Assembly (NCBI GenBank): GCA_041554435.1
Contig: JBFFLX010000001.1
Location: 1 to 64,000, forward strand
Source of the DNA: BM524 sp041554435
GTDB lineage: Bacteria; Bacteroidota; Bacteroidia; Bacteroidales; F082
Direction of reading: 5' to 3'
DNA length: 64,000 nt
Below the pieces are notes generated by a model. The model saw only the letters and a program-made list of their open reading frames with translations. It did not search any database and was not told where the DNA came from. Made by a program: the position numbers and the translations under genes. The stretch's first letter is position 1, and every line of letters starts with the position of its first letter. Of the stretch, positions 35,019 through 43,237 are shown one piece after another.

Positions 35019-35885
35019 ATGAATATTACCATTGATACTGATGCAGGTTTTTGTTTTGGAGTTAGAAATTCTATTTCTACTGCCGAAGAACTGGTGTCTG
35101 GTGGTAAAAGCATAAAATGTTTGGGCAATTTGGTGCATAATGAAAAAGAAATATCACGTCTTGAGTCACTTGGCCTGGAGGTTATCGACTTTGAGCAGTT
35201 TAAAAAACTGAAAAATGAAACCGTACTATTACGAGCACATGGTGAAATTCCTGAAACTTATGAAATAGCAAAACATAATAATATAAAACTCATCGATACT
35301 ACATGTCCCATCGTTTCATCTTTGCAGAAAAAGGTATTTTGCTCATGGGAAGAGGTTGCGGAAAAAGGTGGACAAATAGTTATTTTTGGTAAAGAAAATC
35401 ATCCCGAGGTAAAAGGTCTTAATGGCCAAACAGGCAAAACTGCTATTATTATTGAAGATAAAAATGATCTTTCAAAAATTGATTTCTCAAGGTCAATTCA
35501 TCTTTTTTCTCAAACAACTAACAATAGGAACGCATTCGACGAAATAAAAGATATAATTCGTGCAAGGGCTGAGAAAAATTCTGTTAAACTCTTTATAAAC
35601 AGTAGTATCTGCAAACAGGTTTTAAATCGTGAAGATTCAATAATAAATCTGGCTAAAACCAATGATGTTGTTATTTTTGTTGCCGGTAAACATAGTTCCA
35701 ACGGTAAAACTTTGTTTGAAATTTGTAAGAAAAATAATACAAACTCACATTACATAAGTTCTGTAAATGAACTTGAAGAAGGATGGTTTGAAAATTATAA
35801 AAGCGTTGCCATAAGTGGAAGTACATCCAGCCCGCTTTGGCTGTTGGAAGAGGTGAAAGAAGAGATTTTAAAAATATGTATTTAA
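35019..35885 (+). CDS. ispH: 4-hydroxy-3-methylbut-2-enyl diphosphate reductase IspH
   Basis: Last enzyme of the non-mevalonate isoprenoid pathway, making IPP and DMAPP with an Fe-S cluster. Start set at ATG 35019 (288 residues) because 'MNITIDTDAGFCFGV' is the true family start; the open frame extends upstream to 34971 but that part is not conserved. Cluster cysteines are C12 (AGFCFGV), about C96 (DTTCPIV) and about C198 (SSICKQ). The histidines in 'LVHNEKE' and 'RAHGE' contact substrate. The recF start overlaps its end by ten bases. Confidence 0.95.
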   Translation: MNITIDTDAGFCFGVRNSISTAEELVSGGKSIKCLGNLVHNEKEISRLESLGLEVIDFEQFKKLKNETVLLRAHGEIPETYEIAKHNNIKLIDTTCPIVSSLQKKVFCSWEEVAEKGGQIVIFGKENHPEVKGLNGQTGKTAIIIEDKNDLSKIDFSRSIHLFSQTTNNRNAFDEIKDIIRARAEKNSVKLFINSSICKQVLNREDSIINLAKTNDVVIFVAGKHSSNGKTLFEICKKNNTNSHYISSVNELEEGWFENYKSVAISGSTSSPLWLLEEVKEEILKICI

Positions 35886-36985
35886 AGAAATTAAAATTAA
35901 CTAATTTTAAAAATTGTAGTTCGGCTGACATTGATTTCAGTGCCAAAATCAACTGTTTCATAGGTGATAACGGCGCCGGAAAAACAAATATACTGGATGC
36001 AATTTATTATCTCTCTTTTTGCAAAAGTTATTTCAATTCTATTGATAATCAGAATATTAAACATGAAGAGGATTTCTTTGCCATACATGGAGAATATTTT
36101 AATGAGGATGAAACAAACGACCTTATAAGTTGTGTTCAGAAAAGGTCAAAAAAGAAATCTTTTAAAAAGAATAAAAAGGAGTACGATCGACTGGCCGACC
36201 ACATTGGATTACTGCCACTGGTAATGATTTCACCTTACGACAGAGATTTAATAAATGATGGTAGTGAGTTGAGACGAAAATATATTGATGGTGTAATTTC
36301 TCAGTTTGATAATATTTATCTGAAAAGTCTGTTGGCATATAATAAAACTCTTCTTCAAAGAAATACTCTTTTAAAGCAGTTTGCTGAGAGACATTTTTTC
36401 GACAAAACTTCTCTTCAGATTTGGGATGAGAAATTATGTGAATTGGGAATTATTATTCATGAAAAAAGGCGAGACTTTTTGAAGGAATTTAATCCTCTAT
36501 TTGAGTCGTATTATCAATATTTATCGCAAGGCAGTGAAAATGTGGAAATAGCATACGACTCTCAACTGCTGGAAAAACCCATGAAAATTCTCCTTGAAGA
36601 AAATATAGAAAAAGACAGAATTGTAAAATATACCACACAGGGCATTCATAAGGATGATTTAATACTGAATATCAACGGATTCCCCGTAAAAAAATATGGT
36701 TCACAAGGGCAGCAAAAGTCATTTGTAATTGCCATAAAACTGGCTCAGTTCGAATATACCCGATTAAAGAAAAAGTTTAAACCCATTCTTCTGTTCGATG
36801 ATATTTTTGATAAACTTGATGATAAAAGAGTGCAACAAATAATCCATCTGGTGAATGAAAATAATTTCGGACAAGTGTTTATTACCGATACACAAAAACA
36901 AAGAATAGCGCATTTATTTCAAGAAGCTGATATCGATCATTTAATATTTTCTGTTAATTCGGGAGATGTAGAAAAGGAAGAATAA
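35876..36985 (+). CDS. recF: DNA replication and repair protein RecF
   Basis: SMC-like ATPase that loads RecA with RecO/RecR at gaps. The ATG at 35876 ('MYLKKLKLTNFKNC') is preferred over an upstream frame start at 35837, giving 369 residues, standard for RecF. Walker A is 'GDNGAGKTN' (about 30-38), the ABC signature region 'YGSQGQQKSFVIAIKLAQ' and Walker B 'ILLFDDIFDKLD' (about 302-313). The start lies within the end of ispH (ten-base overlap), and its stop shares the TAATG junction with the next gene, so ispH, recF and the DUF721 gene form one coupled operon. Confidence 0.96.
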   Translation: MYLKKLKLTNFKNCSSADIDFSAKINCFIGDNGAGKTNILDAIYYLSFCKSYFNSIDNQNIKHEEDFFAIHGEYFNEDETNDLISCVQKRSKKKSFKKNKKEYDRLADHIGLLPLVMISPYDRDLINDGSELRRKYIDGVISQFDNIYLKSLLAYNKTLLQRNTLLKQFAERHFFDKTSLQIWDEKLCELGIIIHEKRRDFLKEFNPLFESYYQYLSQGSENVEIAYDSQLLEKPMKILLEENIEKDRIVKYTTQGIHKDDLILNINGFPVKKYGSQGQQKSFVIAIKLAQFEYTRLKKKFKPILLFDDIFDKLDDKRVQQIIHLVNENNFGQVFITDTQKQRIAHLFQEADIDHLIFSVNSGDVEKEE

Positions 36986-37275
36986 TGAAGAAGGAAAATA
37001 CTTACGAACTGAAGGAACTACTTGAAAAATTAGTAAAAGCTTATCGATGGAGTGGTAAGATGGATGAAATGAAGGTAAGAGATTCATGGGAGAAAGTTGT
37101 GGGGAAAATGATAGACAGGCATACAACAGAAGTACATCTCAAAGGGACAACACTTTTCGTTAGACTTGATTCCTCGGCACTTAGAAATGAATTAATGATG
37201 GCTCGTTCGAAAATTGCAGAATCCATAAACAAAGAGATTGGCAAAAAAGTTATTGACGATATTATTTTTAGATAA
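36985..37275 (+). CDS. DUF721 (DciA-like) protein
   Basis: A 96-residue protein of the DUF721 family: 'WEKVVGKMIDRHT' and 'TLFVRLDSSALRNELMMAR' are typical. DciA proteins, often encoded next to recF, load the replicative helicase in bacteria lacking DnaC/DnaI; short Bacteroidota members keep only the KH-like core. Its ATG shares a base with the recF stop codon. Whether this short form acts as helicase loader is inference. Confidence 0.85.
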   Translation: MKKENTYELKELLEKLVKAYRWSGKMDEMKVRDSWEKVVGKMIDRHTTEVHLKGTTLFVRLDSSALRNELMMARSKIAESINKEIGKKVIDDIIFR

Positions 37276-37331
37276 TTCACTTTACTCAAATTGGTGTTAA
37301 TAAATTATTTCTCTTTTGTTGTCATATTAAT

Positions 37332-37339
37332 TAAATTTG
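37332..37339 (+). promoter_or_regulatory. -7 box (TAAATTTG) of recN
   Basis: Exact TAnnTTTG 26 bases before the recN ATG; the expected -33 position reads TTTC. Confidence 0.45.
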
Positions 37340-37365
37340 CCTGAAAGGGAAAGTACAAAAACTAT

Positions 37366-39018
37366 ATGTTAAAGTCTTTATATATAAAGAATTATGCTCT
37401 GATAGAAAGTCTGGAAATTAATTTCCAAAGTGGATTTTCTGCTATCACTGGAGAAACTGGTGCAGGTAAATCGATTCTGTTAGGCGCTCTTTCATTAATT
37501 TTGGGAAAGCGGGCTGATAGTTCTAATTTATTTGATGAATCCACAAAATGTATAGTTGAAGGCTCCTTCGATCTGAGTCATCTGAACTTGAATGATTTTT
37601 TCCCCCGGAATGATATTGATTATGAAGATTTAAGTATTTTAAGAAGAGAAATTCTTCCCAACGGAAAATCCCGGGCTTTTATTAATGATACTCCCGTAAA
37701 CCTGAACCTGATGAGGGACCTGGCAAGTCAGTTGGTTGATATACACTCACAACACGAAACTTTGAAAATGGGATTGTCGGAGTTTCAAATGGAAGTAGTT
37801 GATAAATATGGAACTGATGAGAAACTGTTAAATAATTATAGGGAAAATTATACAAAGTTTAAAGTAGACACTAAAAAACTCGAAAGTCTTAAACAAGCCA
37901 ATGAAAAGGCTAAACGCGATGAAGATTATTTTCGCTTTCAGTTAAATGAGTTGGATGCTATCAATATTAATGAAGCCGAGTTTGAGGAATTAATAGAGCG
38001 AGCCAATTATTTAGCTCATGCTGAAGAGGTTCAGCAAATAACCGAAAAGTCGGCTCACCTGTTAATCGAAAATGACGAATCCCTCTTCGATAAAATTTCA
38101 GAAATAACTGATGATTTTTCCAGTATATCAGAATTTCATAAACAGTTTAAAGATATTTATGAGAGACTTAAGTCTTTAAAAATTGAAGTAAAAGATATTG
38201 CTGAGGAGATAGAAGGTCTGAATGTTGAGTCTGACAACGAAAATTCAAGTCTCGAACAAATAAATGAAAAGTTAAGTATTATTTACAGCCTGCAGCAAAA
38301 GCACAATGCTAAAACCATTGGAGGATTAATTGAGTTAAGGAATGATTTTGAAGCCAAACTTGAAAATATATCGGGACTGGAAGATCAAATTGCAGAACTT
38401 GAAGGGAGTTTAACAAAACAGAAAAGTGAGTTATTGAAATTGGCCAATGAACTGACATCTGTCCGGAAAAAAAGTTCTCTTGAATTAACAAACTCTATTC
38501 GAAAAAAACTAAGCAAACTGGGTATGCCCGATGCTGAATTTGAGGTGAGTTTTTCTAAATTAAACGATTTTGCTGCCTCCGGTCTTGACAAAATCGACTT
38601 TTTGTTCAGTGCTAATAAGGGAAGTAAATTGGCAGAGATTTCTAAAATTGCATCGGGGGGTGAACTTTCGCGTTTGATGCTGGCCGTCAAGTCATTAATT
38701 ACCAGCAGAAAACTTTTGCCAACCATAATCTTCGATGAAATTGATAACGGAGTTTCTGGTGACATAGCAGGTAAAGTTGGTAATATGCTAAGACAGATGT
38801 CTGAAAATCACCAGATTATTGCAATAACCCATCTCCCGCAAATCGCTTCAAAAGCAAACTCACATTATTTTGTTTTTAAAGAAAATAAAAATGGCAGAAC
38901 TACCTCATCGATAAATTTACTCACCACAGAGCAAAGGGTAGAAGAGGTTGCAAAAATGCTTAGCGATGAGAAAGTTAGTGATGCTGCGAGGGAGGCGGCA
39001 GTGGATTTGCTTTCATAA
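37366..39018 (+). CDS. recN: DNA repair protein RecN
   Basis: A 550-residue SMC-like repair ATPase used in double-strand-break repair, normal length. Walker A is 'GETGAGKSIL' (about 29-38). 'DIHSQHETLKM' follows the N-terminal head. Coiled-coil arms span about 150-375. The C-terminal head has the signature 'ASGGELSRLMLAVKSL', Walker B 'TIIFDEIDNGVSG' and 'QIIAITHLPQIAS'. Monocistronic with its own promoter, downstream of the recF group. Confidence 0.97.
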   Translation: MLKSLYIKNYALIESLEINFQSGFSAITGETGAGKSILLGALSLILGKRADSSNLFDESTKCIVEGSFDLSHLNLNDFFPRNDIDYEDLSILRREILPNGKSRAFINDTPVNLNLMRDLASQLVDIHSQHETLKMGLSEFQMEVVDKYGTDEKLLNNYRENYTKFKVDTKKLESLKQANEKAKRDEDYFRFQLNELDAININEAEFEELIERANYLAHAEEVQQITEKSAHLLIENDESLFDKISEITDDFSSISEFHKQFKDIYERLKSLKIEVKDIAEEIEGLNVESDNENSSLEQINEKLSIIYSLQQKHNAKTIGGLIELRNDFEAKLENISGLEDQIAELEGSLTKQKSELLKLANELTSVRKKSSLELTNSIRKKLSKLGMPDAEFEVSFSKLNDFAASGLDKIDFLFSANKGSKLAEISKIASGGELSRLMLAVKSLITSRKLLPTIIFDEIDNGVSGDIAGKVGNMLRQMSENHQIIAITHLPQIASKANSHYFVFKENKNGRTTSSINLLTTEQRVEEVAKMLSDEKVSDAAREAAVDLLS

Positions 39019-39063
39019 TTGCCATTATTTAATGCATGCATAATACAAACTTATAAAATAGTT

Positions 39064-39071
39064 TATCTTTG
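39064..39071 (+). promoter_or_regulatory. -7 box (TATCTTTG) of fabI
   Basis: Exact TAnnTTTG 30 bases before the fabI ATG at 39102; no clear -33 box. Confidence 0.45.
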
Positions 39072-39101
39072 TCTCTTTAAAATGAATCTAAATAGAGCAA
39101 A

Positions 39102-39947
39102 ATGGCTTATAATTTATTAAAAGGAAAAAAAGGAATTATATTCGGTGCCCTCGACAGCAAATCAATTGCCTGGAAGGTGGCTGAAAAAGCCCATGAAGAA
39201 GGTGCAATATTTACATTGAGTAATACACCAACCGCATTACGTTTCGGGCAAATTGACGAATTAGCAGAAAAAACCGGTGCCACCGTTATTGCTGCTGATG
39301 CAACCAGCGTAAAAGATTTACAGGAAGTAATGGAAAAGTCGATGGAAGTTTTAGGGGGTAAGGTTGACTTTATTCTGCACTCCATAGGTATGTCATTAAA
39401 CGTTAGAAAAAAGCGTGTTTATAACGATCTGGATTATAATTATTTAAATAAAACACTTGATATATCTGCGATTTCATTCCATAAGGTTTTGCAAATTGCC
39501 TTTAAATTAGACGCCATAAACGATTGGGGGTCGGTTGTTGCTCTTTCATATATAGCTGCTCAACGAACTCTCTATGGCTATAACGATATGGCAGATGCCA
39601 AATCATTGCTGGAATCTATTGCACGAAGCTTCGGGTATATTTACGGCCGTGAAAGAAAGATAAGAGTAAATACAATTTCACAATCACCCACACGTACAAC
39701 TGCCGGAGAAGGAGTTAAAGGTATCGACGGACTACTGGATTTTACCAATAGAATGTCTCCTTTGGGAAATGCAGATGCGGAAGAATGTGCTGATTATTGT
39801 ATTACTTTGTTCTCCGATCTCACAAGAAAAGTAACCATGCAAAACCTGTTTCACGATGGGGGTTTTTCAAACATGGGTATGAGTTTAAAAGCCATGACAA
39901 TGTATAATAAAAGCCTTGAAGGAATGGATCCTGAGGATATTTTATAA
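39102..39947 (+). CDS. fabI: enoyl-[ACP] reductase FabI
   Basis: NAD(P)H-dependent enoyl-ACP reductase, last step of each fatty-acid elongation cycle. Length 281, with the FabI-type cofactor site 'GALDSKSIAWKVAEKA', the 'ILHSIGMS' strand and the Y-x6-K pair of this family in 'YGYNDMADAKSLLES'. It ends with the Bacteroidota-typical 'MTMYNKSLEGMDPEDIL' tail. Single gene with a perfect -7 promoter box. Confidence 0.96.
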   Translation: MAYNLLKGKKGIIFGALDSKSIAWKVAEKAHEEGAIFTLSNTPTALRFGQIDELAEKTGATVIAADATSVKDLQEVMEKSMEVLGGKVDFILHSIGMSLNVRKKRVYNDLDYNYLNKTLDISAISFHKVLQIAFKLDAINDWGSVVALSYIAAQRTLYGYNDMADAKSLLESIARSFGYIYGRERKIRVNTISQSPTRTTAGEGVKGIDGLLDFTNRMSPLGNADAEECADYCITLFSDLTRKVTMQNLFHDGGFSNMGMSLKAMTMYNKSLEGMDPEDIL

Positions 39948-39998
39948 TATGTTTTTTCATTCAATACTTATATAGAATTATTAAAAACCTTAAAACTT

Positions 39999-40029
39999 TT
40001 TGTGTTTAGGGATATTTTTTATATTCTTG
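39999..40029 (+). promoter_or_regulatory. Bacteroidota-type promoter inside the fabI-symporter gap
   Basis: TTTG at 39999-40002, a 19-base spacer and TATTCTTG at 40022-40029 (one mismatch to TAnnTTTG). A transcript would start near 40036. Confidence 0.4.
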
Positions 40030-40044
40030 TAATGTTTATAAAGA

Positions 40045-40176
40045 ATGAGAAAAATCATTATGGTTCAAAATTTCATTTCAAAAACTAATTACTTCTCTAT
40101 TCCGGGAATTAAAAATACTATCTCTTTACCACACTTCAACTGTTTAATGGATTATGGCGGAATCCGGCTTGATTAA
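40045..40176 (+). CDS. possible 43-residue small protein or leader peptide
   Basis: ATG at 40045 to TAA at 40176, beginning MRKIIMVQNF and ending YGGIRLD. It lies about nine bases after the predicted transcript start, and its stop falls in the left arm of the following terminator hairpin, as in leader peptides or small autonomous units. No hydrophobic helix, no recognisable family. It may be chance; without comparative data this is weak. Confidence 0.25.
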   Translation: MRKIIMVQNFISKTNYFSIPGIKNTISLPHFNCLMDYGGIRLD

Positions 40177-40198
40177 TTAATTAATCAAGTGGATTTTT
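40162..40198 (+). terminator. strong hairpin-T-run terminator upstream of the symporter
   Basis: A perfect 22-base palindrome (40168-40189, CTTGATTAATT and its complement) is extended by ATCC/GGAT on the outside with one bulged base and followed by TTTTT (40194-40198). It is 215 bases beyond the fabI stop, so it fits a separate small unit or an attenuator before the symporter better than fabI's own end. Confidence 0.65.
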
Positions 40199-40265
40199 AC
40201 ACTTTACATTCTGGCAAAACCTTGTTTGTCAGGCTTGTACATTTTATTCATTAAAAATATTTGCT

Positions 40266-41711
40266 TTGGAAATTATAGATATTATTATTTTTATTCTCTA
40301 CTTTTTTGTAATGCTTGGTGTTGGTATTTATTTTTATAGGAAGAATACCAATATTGAAGATTATTATGTAGGAGGACGTACTCTCGGAAGTTGGCATATT
40401 GGACTTTCTGTTGTGGCAACAGATGTAGGAGGTGGGTTCTCAATTGGTTTGGGAGGTTTGGGATTTCTTCTGGGAATTGCAGGATCGTGGATGTTGTTTA
40501 CCGGACTGATAGGTGCCTGGCTTAGCGCTGTTGTATTAATACCAAAAATCACTCATTTATCAGCTAAACATAAGTTTTTTACCTTCCCACAGATATTCAA
40601 TCATTTTTATAATAAAAAAGTCGCTCTGGCCGCAGGAATAATTTCTGCTATCGGTTATATAGGATTTACAAGTTCTCAACTTTTGGCCGGAGCTAAACTG
40701 GCATCTGCAACATTTGTGGAAATCGACCTTGAGTTAGCATTGATATTCATGGGGATATTAGTAGTTGTTTATACCGGGATTGGTGGTATTAAGGCAGTAA
40801 TTTATACCGATACTGTGCAATGGATAATCCTTATGTCGGGACTGATTTTTATAGGTATACCCATATCATATTTTGCAATTGGAGGTATCGATACCATTAA
40901 AGCTACTTTAGGTCCTGAGTTTCTTTCCATGGGTAATGTATCATGGCAGCAAATTGTTAATTGGAGTGTAACAATAATACCAATTTGGTTTGTAGGTATG
41001 ACATTATACCAAAGAATTTATGCCTCAAAAGGGGTGAAACAAGCAAAAAAAGCCTGGTTTATCGCCGGACTGTTTGAATGGCCACTAATGGCTTTTATGG
41101 GAGTTATATTGGGATTATTTTCAAGAGTGGCTTTCGAAACAGGAATGTTTGCAGAATTAGGTTATACTGTTGAGTCAGCATTCGATGCAGAAATGGGCTT
41201 GCCGGTATTGCTAAATACTGTTTTGCCAACAGGTTTGATGGGATTAATGCTATCAGCTTATTTCTCTGCAATTTTATCTACAGCCGATAGTTGTTTAATG
41301 GCCGCTTCAGGAAATATGCAGACAGATATTCTGAGTAAATTTTTCAAATTTAATCAGGGTATGAAATCTCAATTGCGTGTATCACAGATTGTTACAATTG
41401 CGATTGGTATTCTCGCCATATTGTTGGCCTCCACAATGACGAATGTATTAGAGTTGATGTTATATTCTTATGCATTCATGGTGTCAGGGCTTTTTATACC
41501 TATATTATTTGCTTTATACGGAAAAAATCCAAACTCAAATGCGGCCTTAGTTGCTATGATAGTGGGTGGAACAACTACTGTTATTCTTACTTATTTTGAG
41601 TTTAATTTGCCATTTGGCTTGGATGCTAATATTTTCGGAATTTCTGCTTCAGCAATATTCTATATAATGACACTTTTCTTAATTAAAAAGATGAAACTTG
41701 CCAGAATTTAA
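40266..41711 (+). CDS. sodium:solute symporter family transporter
   Basis: A 481-residue permease of the SSS family with about 13 membrane helices. Near the N-terminus is 'RKNTNIEDYYVGGRTLGSWHIGLSVVATDVGGG', the typical SSS start; the sodium-site region is 'ILSTADSCLMAASGNMQTDI' in helix 8. The substrate (sugar, amino acid, osmolyte or organic acid) is not readable. The start is TTG at 40266, since the only internal ATG is at codon 17 in helix 1; an ATG-free start is plausible but unproven. It may be controlled by the upstream terminator hairpin. Confidence 0.88.
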   Translation: MEIIDIIIFILYFFVMLGVGIYFYRKNTNIEDYYVGGRTLGSWHIGLSVVATDVGGGFSIGLGGLGFLLGIAGSWMLFTGLIGAWLSAVVLIPKITHLSAKHKFFTFPQIFNHFYNKKVALAAGIISAIGYIGFTSSQLLAGAKLASATFVEIDLELALIFMGILVVVYTGIGGIKAVIYTDTVQWIILMSGLIFIGIPISYFAIGGIDTIKATLGPEFLSMGNVSWQQIVNWSVTIIPIWFVGMTLYQRIYASKGVKQAKKAWFIAGLFEWPLMAFMGVILGLFSRVAFETGMFAELGYTVESAFDAEMGLPVLLNTVLPTGLMGLMLSAYFSAILSTADSCLMAASGNMQTDILSKFFKFNQGMKSQLRVSQIVTIAIGILAILLASTMTNVLELMLYSYAFMVSGLFIPILFALYGKNPNSNAALVAMIVGGTTTVILTYFEFNLPFGLDANIFGISASAIFYIMTLFLIKKMKLARI

Positions 41712-41826
41712 TTAATGAAATATATCCTTAAAGTAGAAAAAAATTAGGTTAATTCTGCACATATACTTAATTTTCTATTTCTTATTAAACAAAGCAATGA
41801 TGCGATAATAGCATTAATTTCTTTGC

Positions 41827-41834
41827 TATATTTG
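41827..41834 (+). promoter_or_regulatory. -7 box (TATATTTG) before the unknown two-helix protein
   Basis: Exact TAnnTTTG, 30 bases before ATG 41865. It lies just after the TTG at 41823, which therefore cannot be the translation start. Confidence 0.45.
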
Positions 41835-41864
41835 AGGATATTTATTTACTCAATTGAAAAGTAC

Positions 41865-42344
41865 ATGAAAAATCCCTATACTAAGAAATCATCTGTATTC
41901 GCATTACTGCAATTTAAAATGCTCGGATTCCTTTTATTAATTGTTGGTATTCTATATTCTTTTAGTAATATATTAGTCGGCTTATCGTTCACAATTATAG
42001 GTATAAGTCTGGCCTCTTTATCCGATGGAATTCAAATTGATTTTGAAAATAGAATGAGCAGAGATTATATGTCTGTACTCTGGTTAAAATTTGGAAAATG
42101 GCATAAATTGTCTGAACCCGATTATATAACTGTTTTTATACAGAACTTATCACAGGGGATGAATATGACTTCAATAACTTCTAATAATCCTTCTAGTGAT
42201 TATAGAGTAAGTATAATAGGAAAAGATGATTCTCAAACAGATGCAGGATTATATAAAAAAAAGGATGTTGCCCTGAAGAATGCTGAAATGCTTGCCGGGA
42301 AATTTGGAATTAAATATATAGATAAAACCAATCCTAAAAATTAA
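41865..42344 (+). CDS. unknown two-helix membrane protein
   Basis: I do not recognise this 159-residue protein. The ATG at 41865 is chosen because the promoter's -7 box precedes it. Two adjacent membrane helices occupy about 17-55 ('FKMLGFLLLIVGILY', 'GLSFTIIGISLASL'), followed by a cytosolic soluble domain of about 100 residues that is predicted mixed alpha/beta and ends 'KKDVALKNAEMLAGKFGIKYIDKT'. It lies 43 bases before the MscS-like gene on the same strand. It may form a small regulatory or accessory membrane protein. Confidence 0.65.
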   Translation: MKNPYTKKSSVFALLQFKMLGFLLLIVGILYSFSNILVGLSFTIIGISLASLSDGIQIDFENRMSRDYMSVLWLKFGKWHKLSEPDYITVFIQNLSQGMNMTSITSNNPSSDYRVSIIGKDDSQTDAGLYKKKDVALKNAEMLAGKFGIKYIDKTNPKN

Positions 42345-42387
42345 TTTTAAATTAAATGTATAATAATGCAAGTATAAAACATTACCT

Positions 42388-43233
42388 ATGAACGAAATAA
42401 ATGAGATACTAAATTTTGAATTATTTAAACTTGGTGAATACGCTTTCAAAGTTTATACTTCAGGAATTTTTGTATTAACAATTATTGTGGCTCGTGTATT
42501 ACTATGGGGAATAAAGAAATTACTCTTTAGGAAAACTAGTGATAATGCAGTTGACCATGGTAGTTTAATGGCTATATATCAGATAATTAAATATGTTATT
42601 TGGGTTGTTGCCATTGCCTATGTGATGGATGTTATTGGAATTAAAATAACTGTATTAATAGCCGGCTCTGCAGCATTATTAGTTGGTGTGGGACTGGGTT
42701 TACAACAAACTTTTAACGATATTATTTCGGGTATAATTTTACTCTCTGAGCGTTCTATTAAATATGGTGATGTACTGGAAATTGATGGAGAAGTTGTTCG
42801 AATTGAGCAAATAGGATTGAGAACCAGCCAGGGAATAAACAGGGACAGTATTACTATGATTATTCCAAATTCACTTATAACTACCTCCAAAGTTATAAAC
42901 TGGAGTCATCAGTCATTAAAAACAAGATTCAGAATTGATGTTGGAGTTGCTTACGGCAGTGATGTGGACTTGGTTTTGAAACTTCTTAAAGAAAGTGCAC
43001 TTGAACATCAAGATATTAAAGATCGTGAGCAACTTGAAGCCCGGCTGGTAAATTTCGGTAATTCTTCATTAGACTTTCAGGTTTTATTTTATAGTACCAA
43101 TGTCTTCCGCATAGAGCGGATAAAAAGTGATATACGAAGAATTATTGACAGGAAATTTAGAGAGAATAATATTACTATTCCATTCCCACAAATGGATCTC
43201 CATCTTAAATCGGACATCACCAAGAATAAGTAG
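42388..43233 (+). CDS. MscS-family mechanosensitive ion channel
   Basis: A 281-residue small-conductance channel. Three membrane helices lie in residues about 20-110. The pore helix pattern 'AGSAALLVGVGLGLQQTFNDIISGI' has the glycine/alanine packing of MscS TM3. It is followed by the beta domain ('YGDVLEIDGEVVRIEQIGLRTS') and the C-terminal alpha/beta part. It releases solutes under hypo-osmotic stress. The gene converges on the PPDK-like gene. Confidence 0.95.
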   Translation: MNEINEILNFELFKLGEYAFKVYTSGIFVLTIIVARVLLWGIKKLLFRKTSDNAVDHGSLMAIYQIIKYVIWVVAIAYVMDVIGIKITVLIAGSAALLVGVGLGLQQTFNDIISGIILLSERSIKYGDVLEIDGEVVRIEQIGLRTSQGINRDSITMIIPNSLITTSKVINWSHQSLKTRFRIDVGVAYGSDVDLVLKLLKESALEHQDIKDREQLEARLVNFGNSSLDFQVLFYSTNVFRIERIKSDIRRIIDRKFRENNITIPFPQMDLHLKSDITKNK

Positions 43234-43237
43234 TTAT

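Larger units (their letters stand above)
39948..40265 (+). other. intergenic region with a possible small transcription unit
   Basis: The 318 bases between fabI and the symporter contain a promoter-like pair (39999-40029), a 43-codon ATG frame (40045-40176) and a strong hairpin with T-run (40162-40198). The last 67 bases before the symporter start show no feature I can name. Confidence 0.4.

Noticed and set aside
35671..35961. Antisense open frame across the ispH/recF junction
   Set aside because: Opposite strand to two clear conserved genes; no motif.
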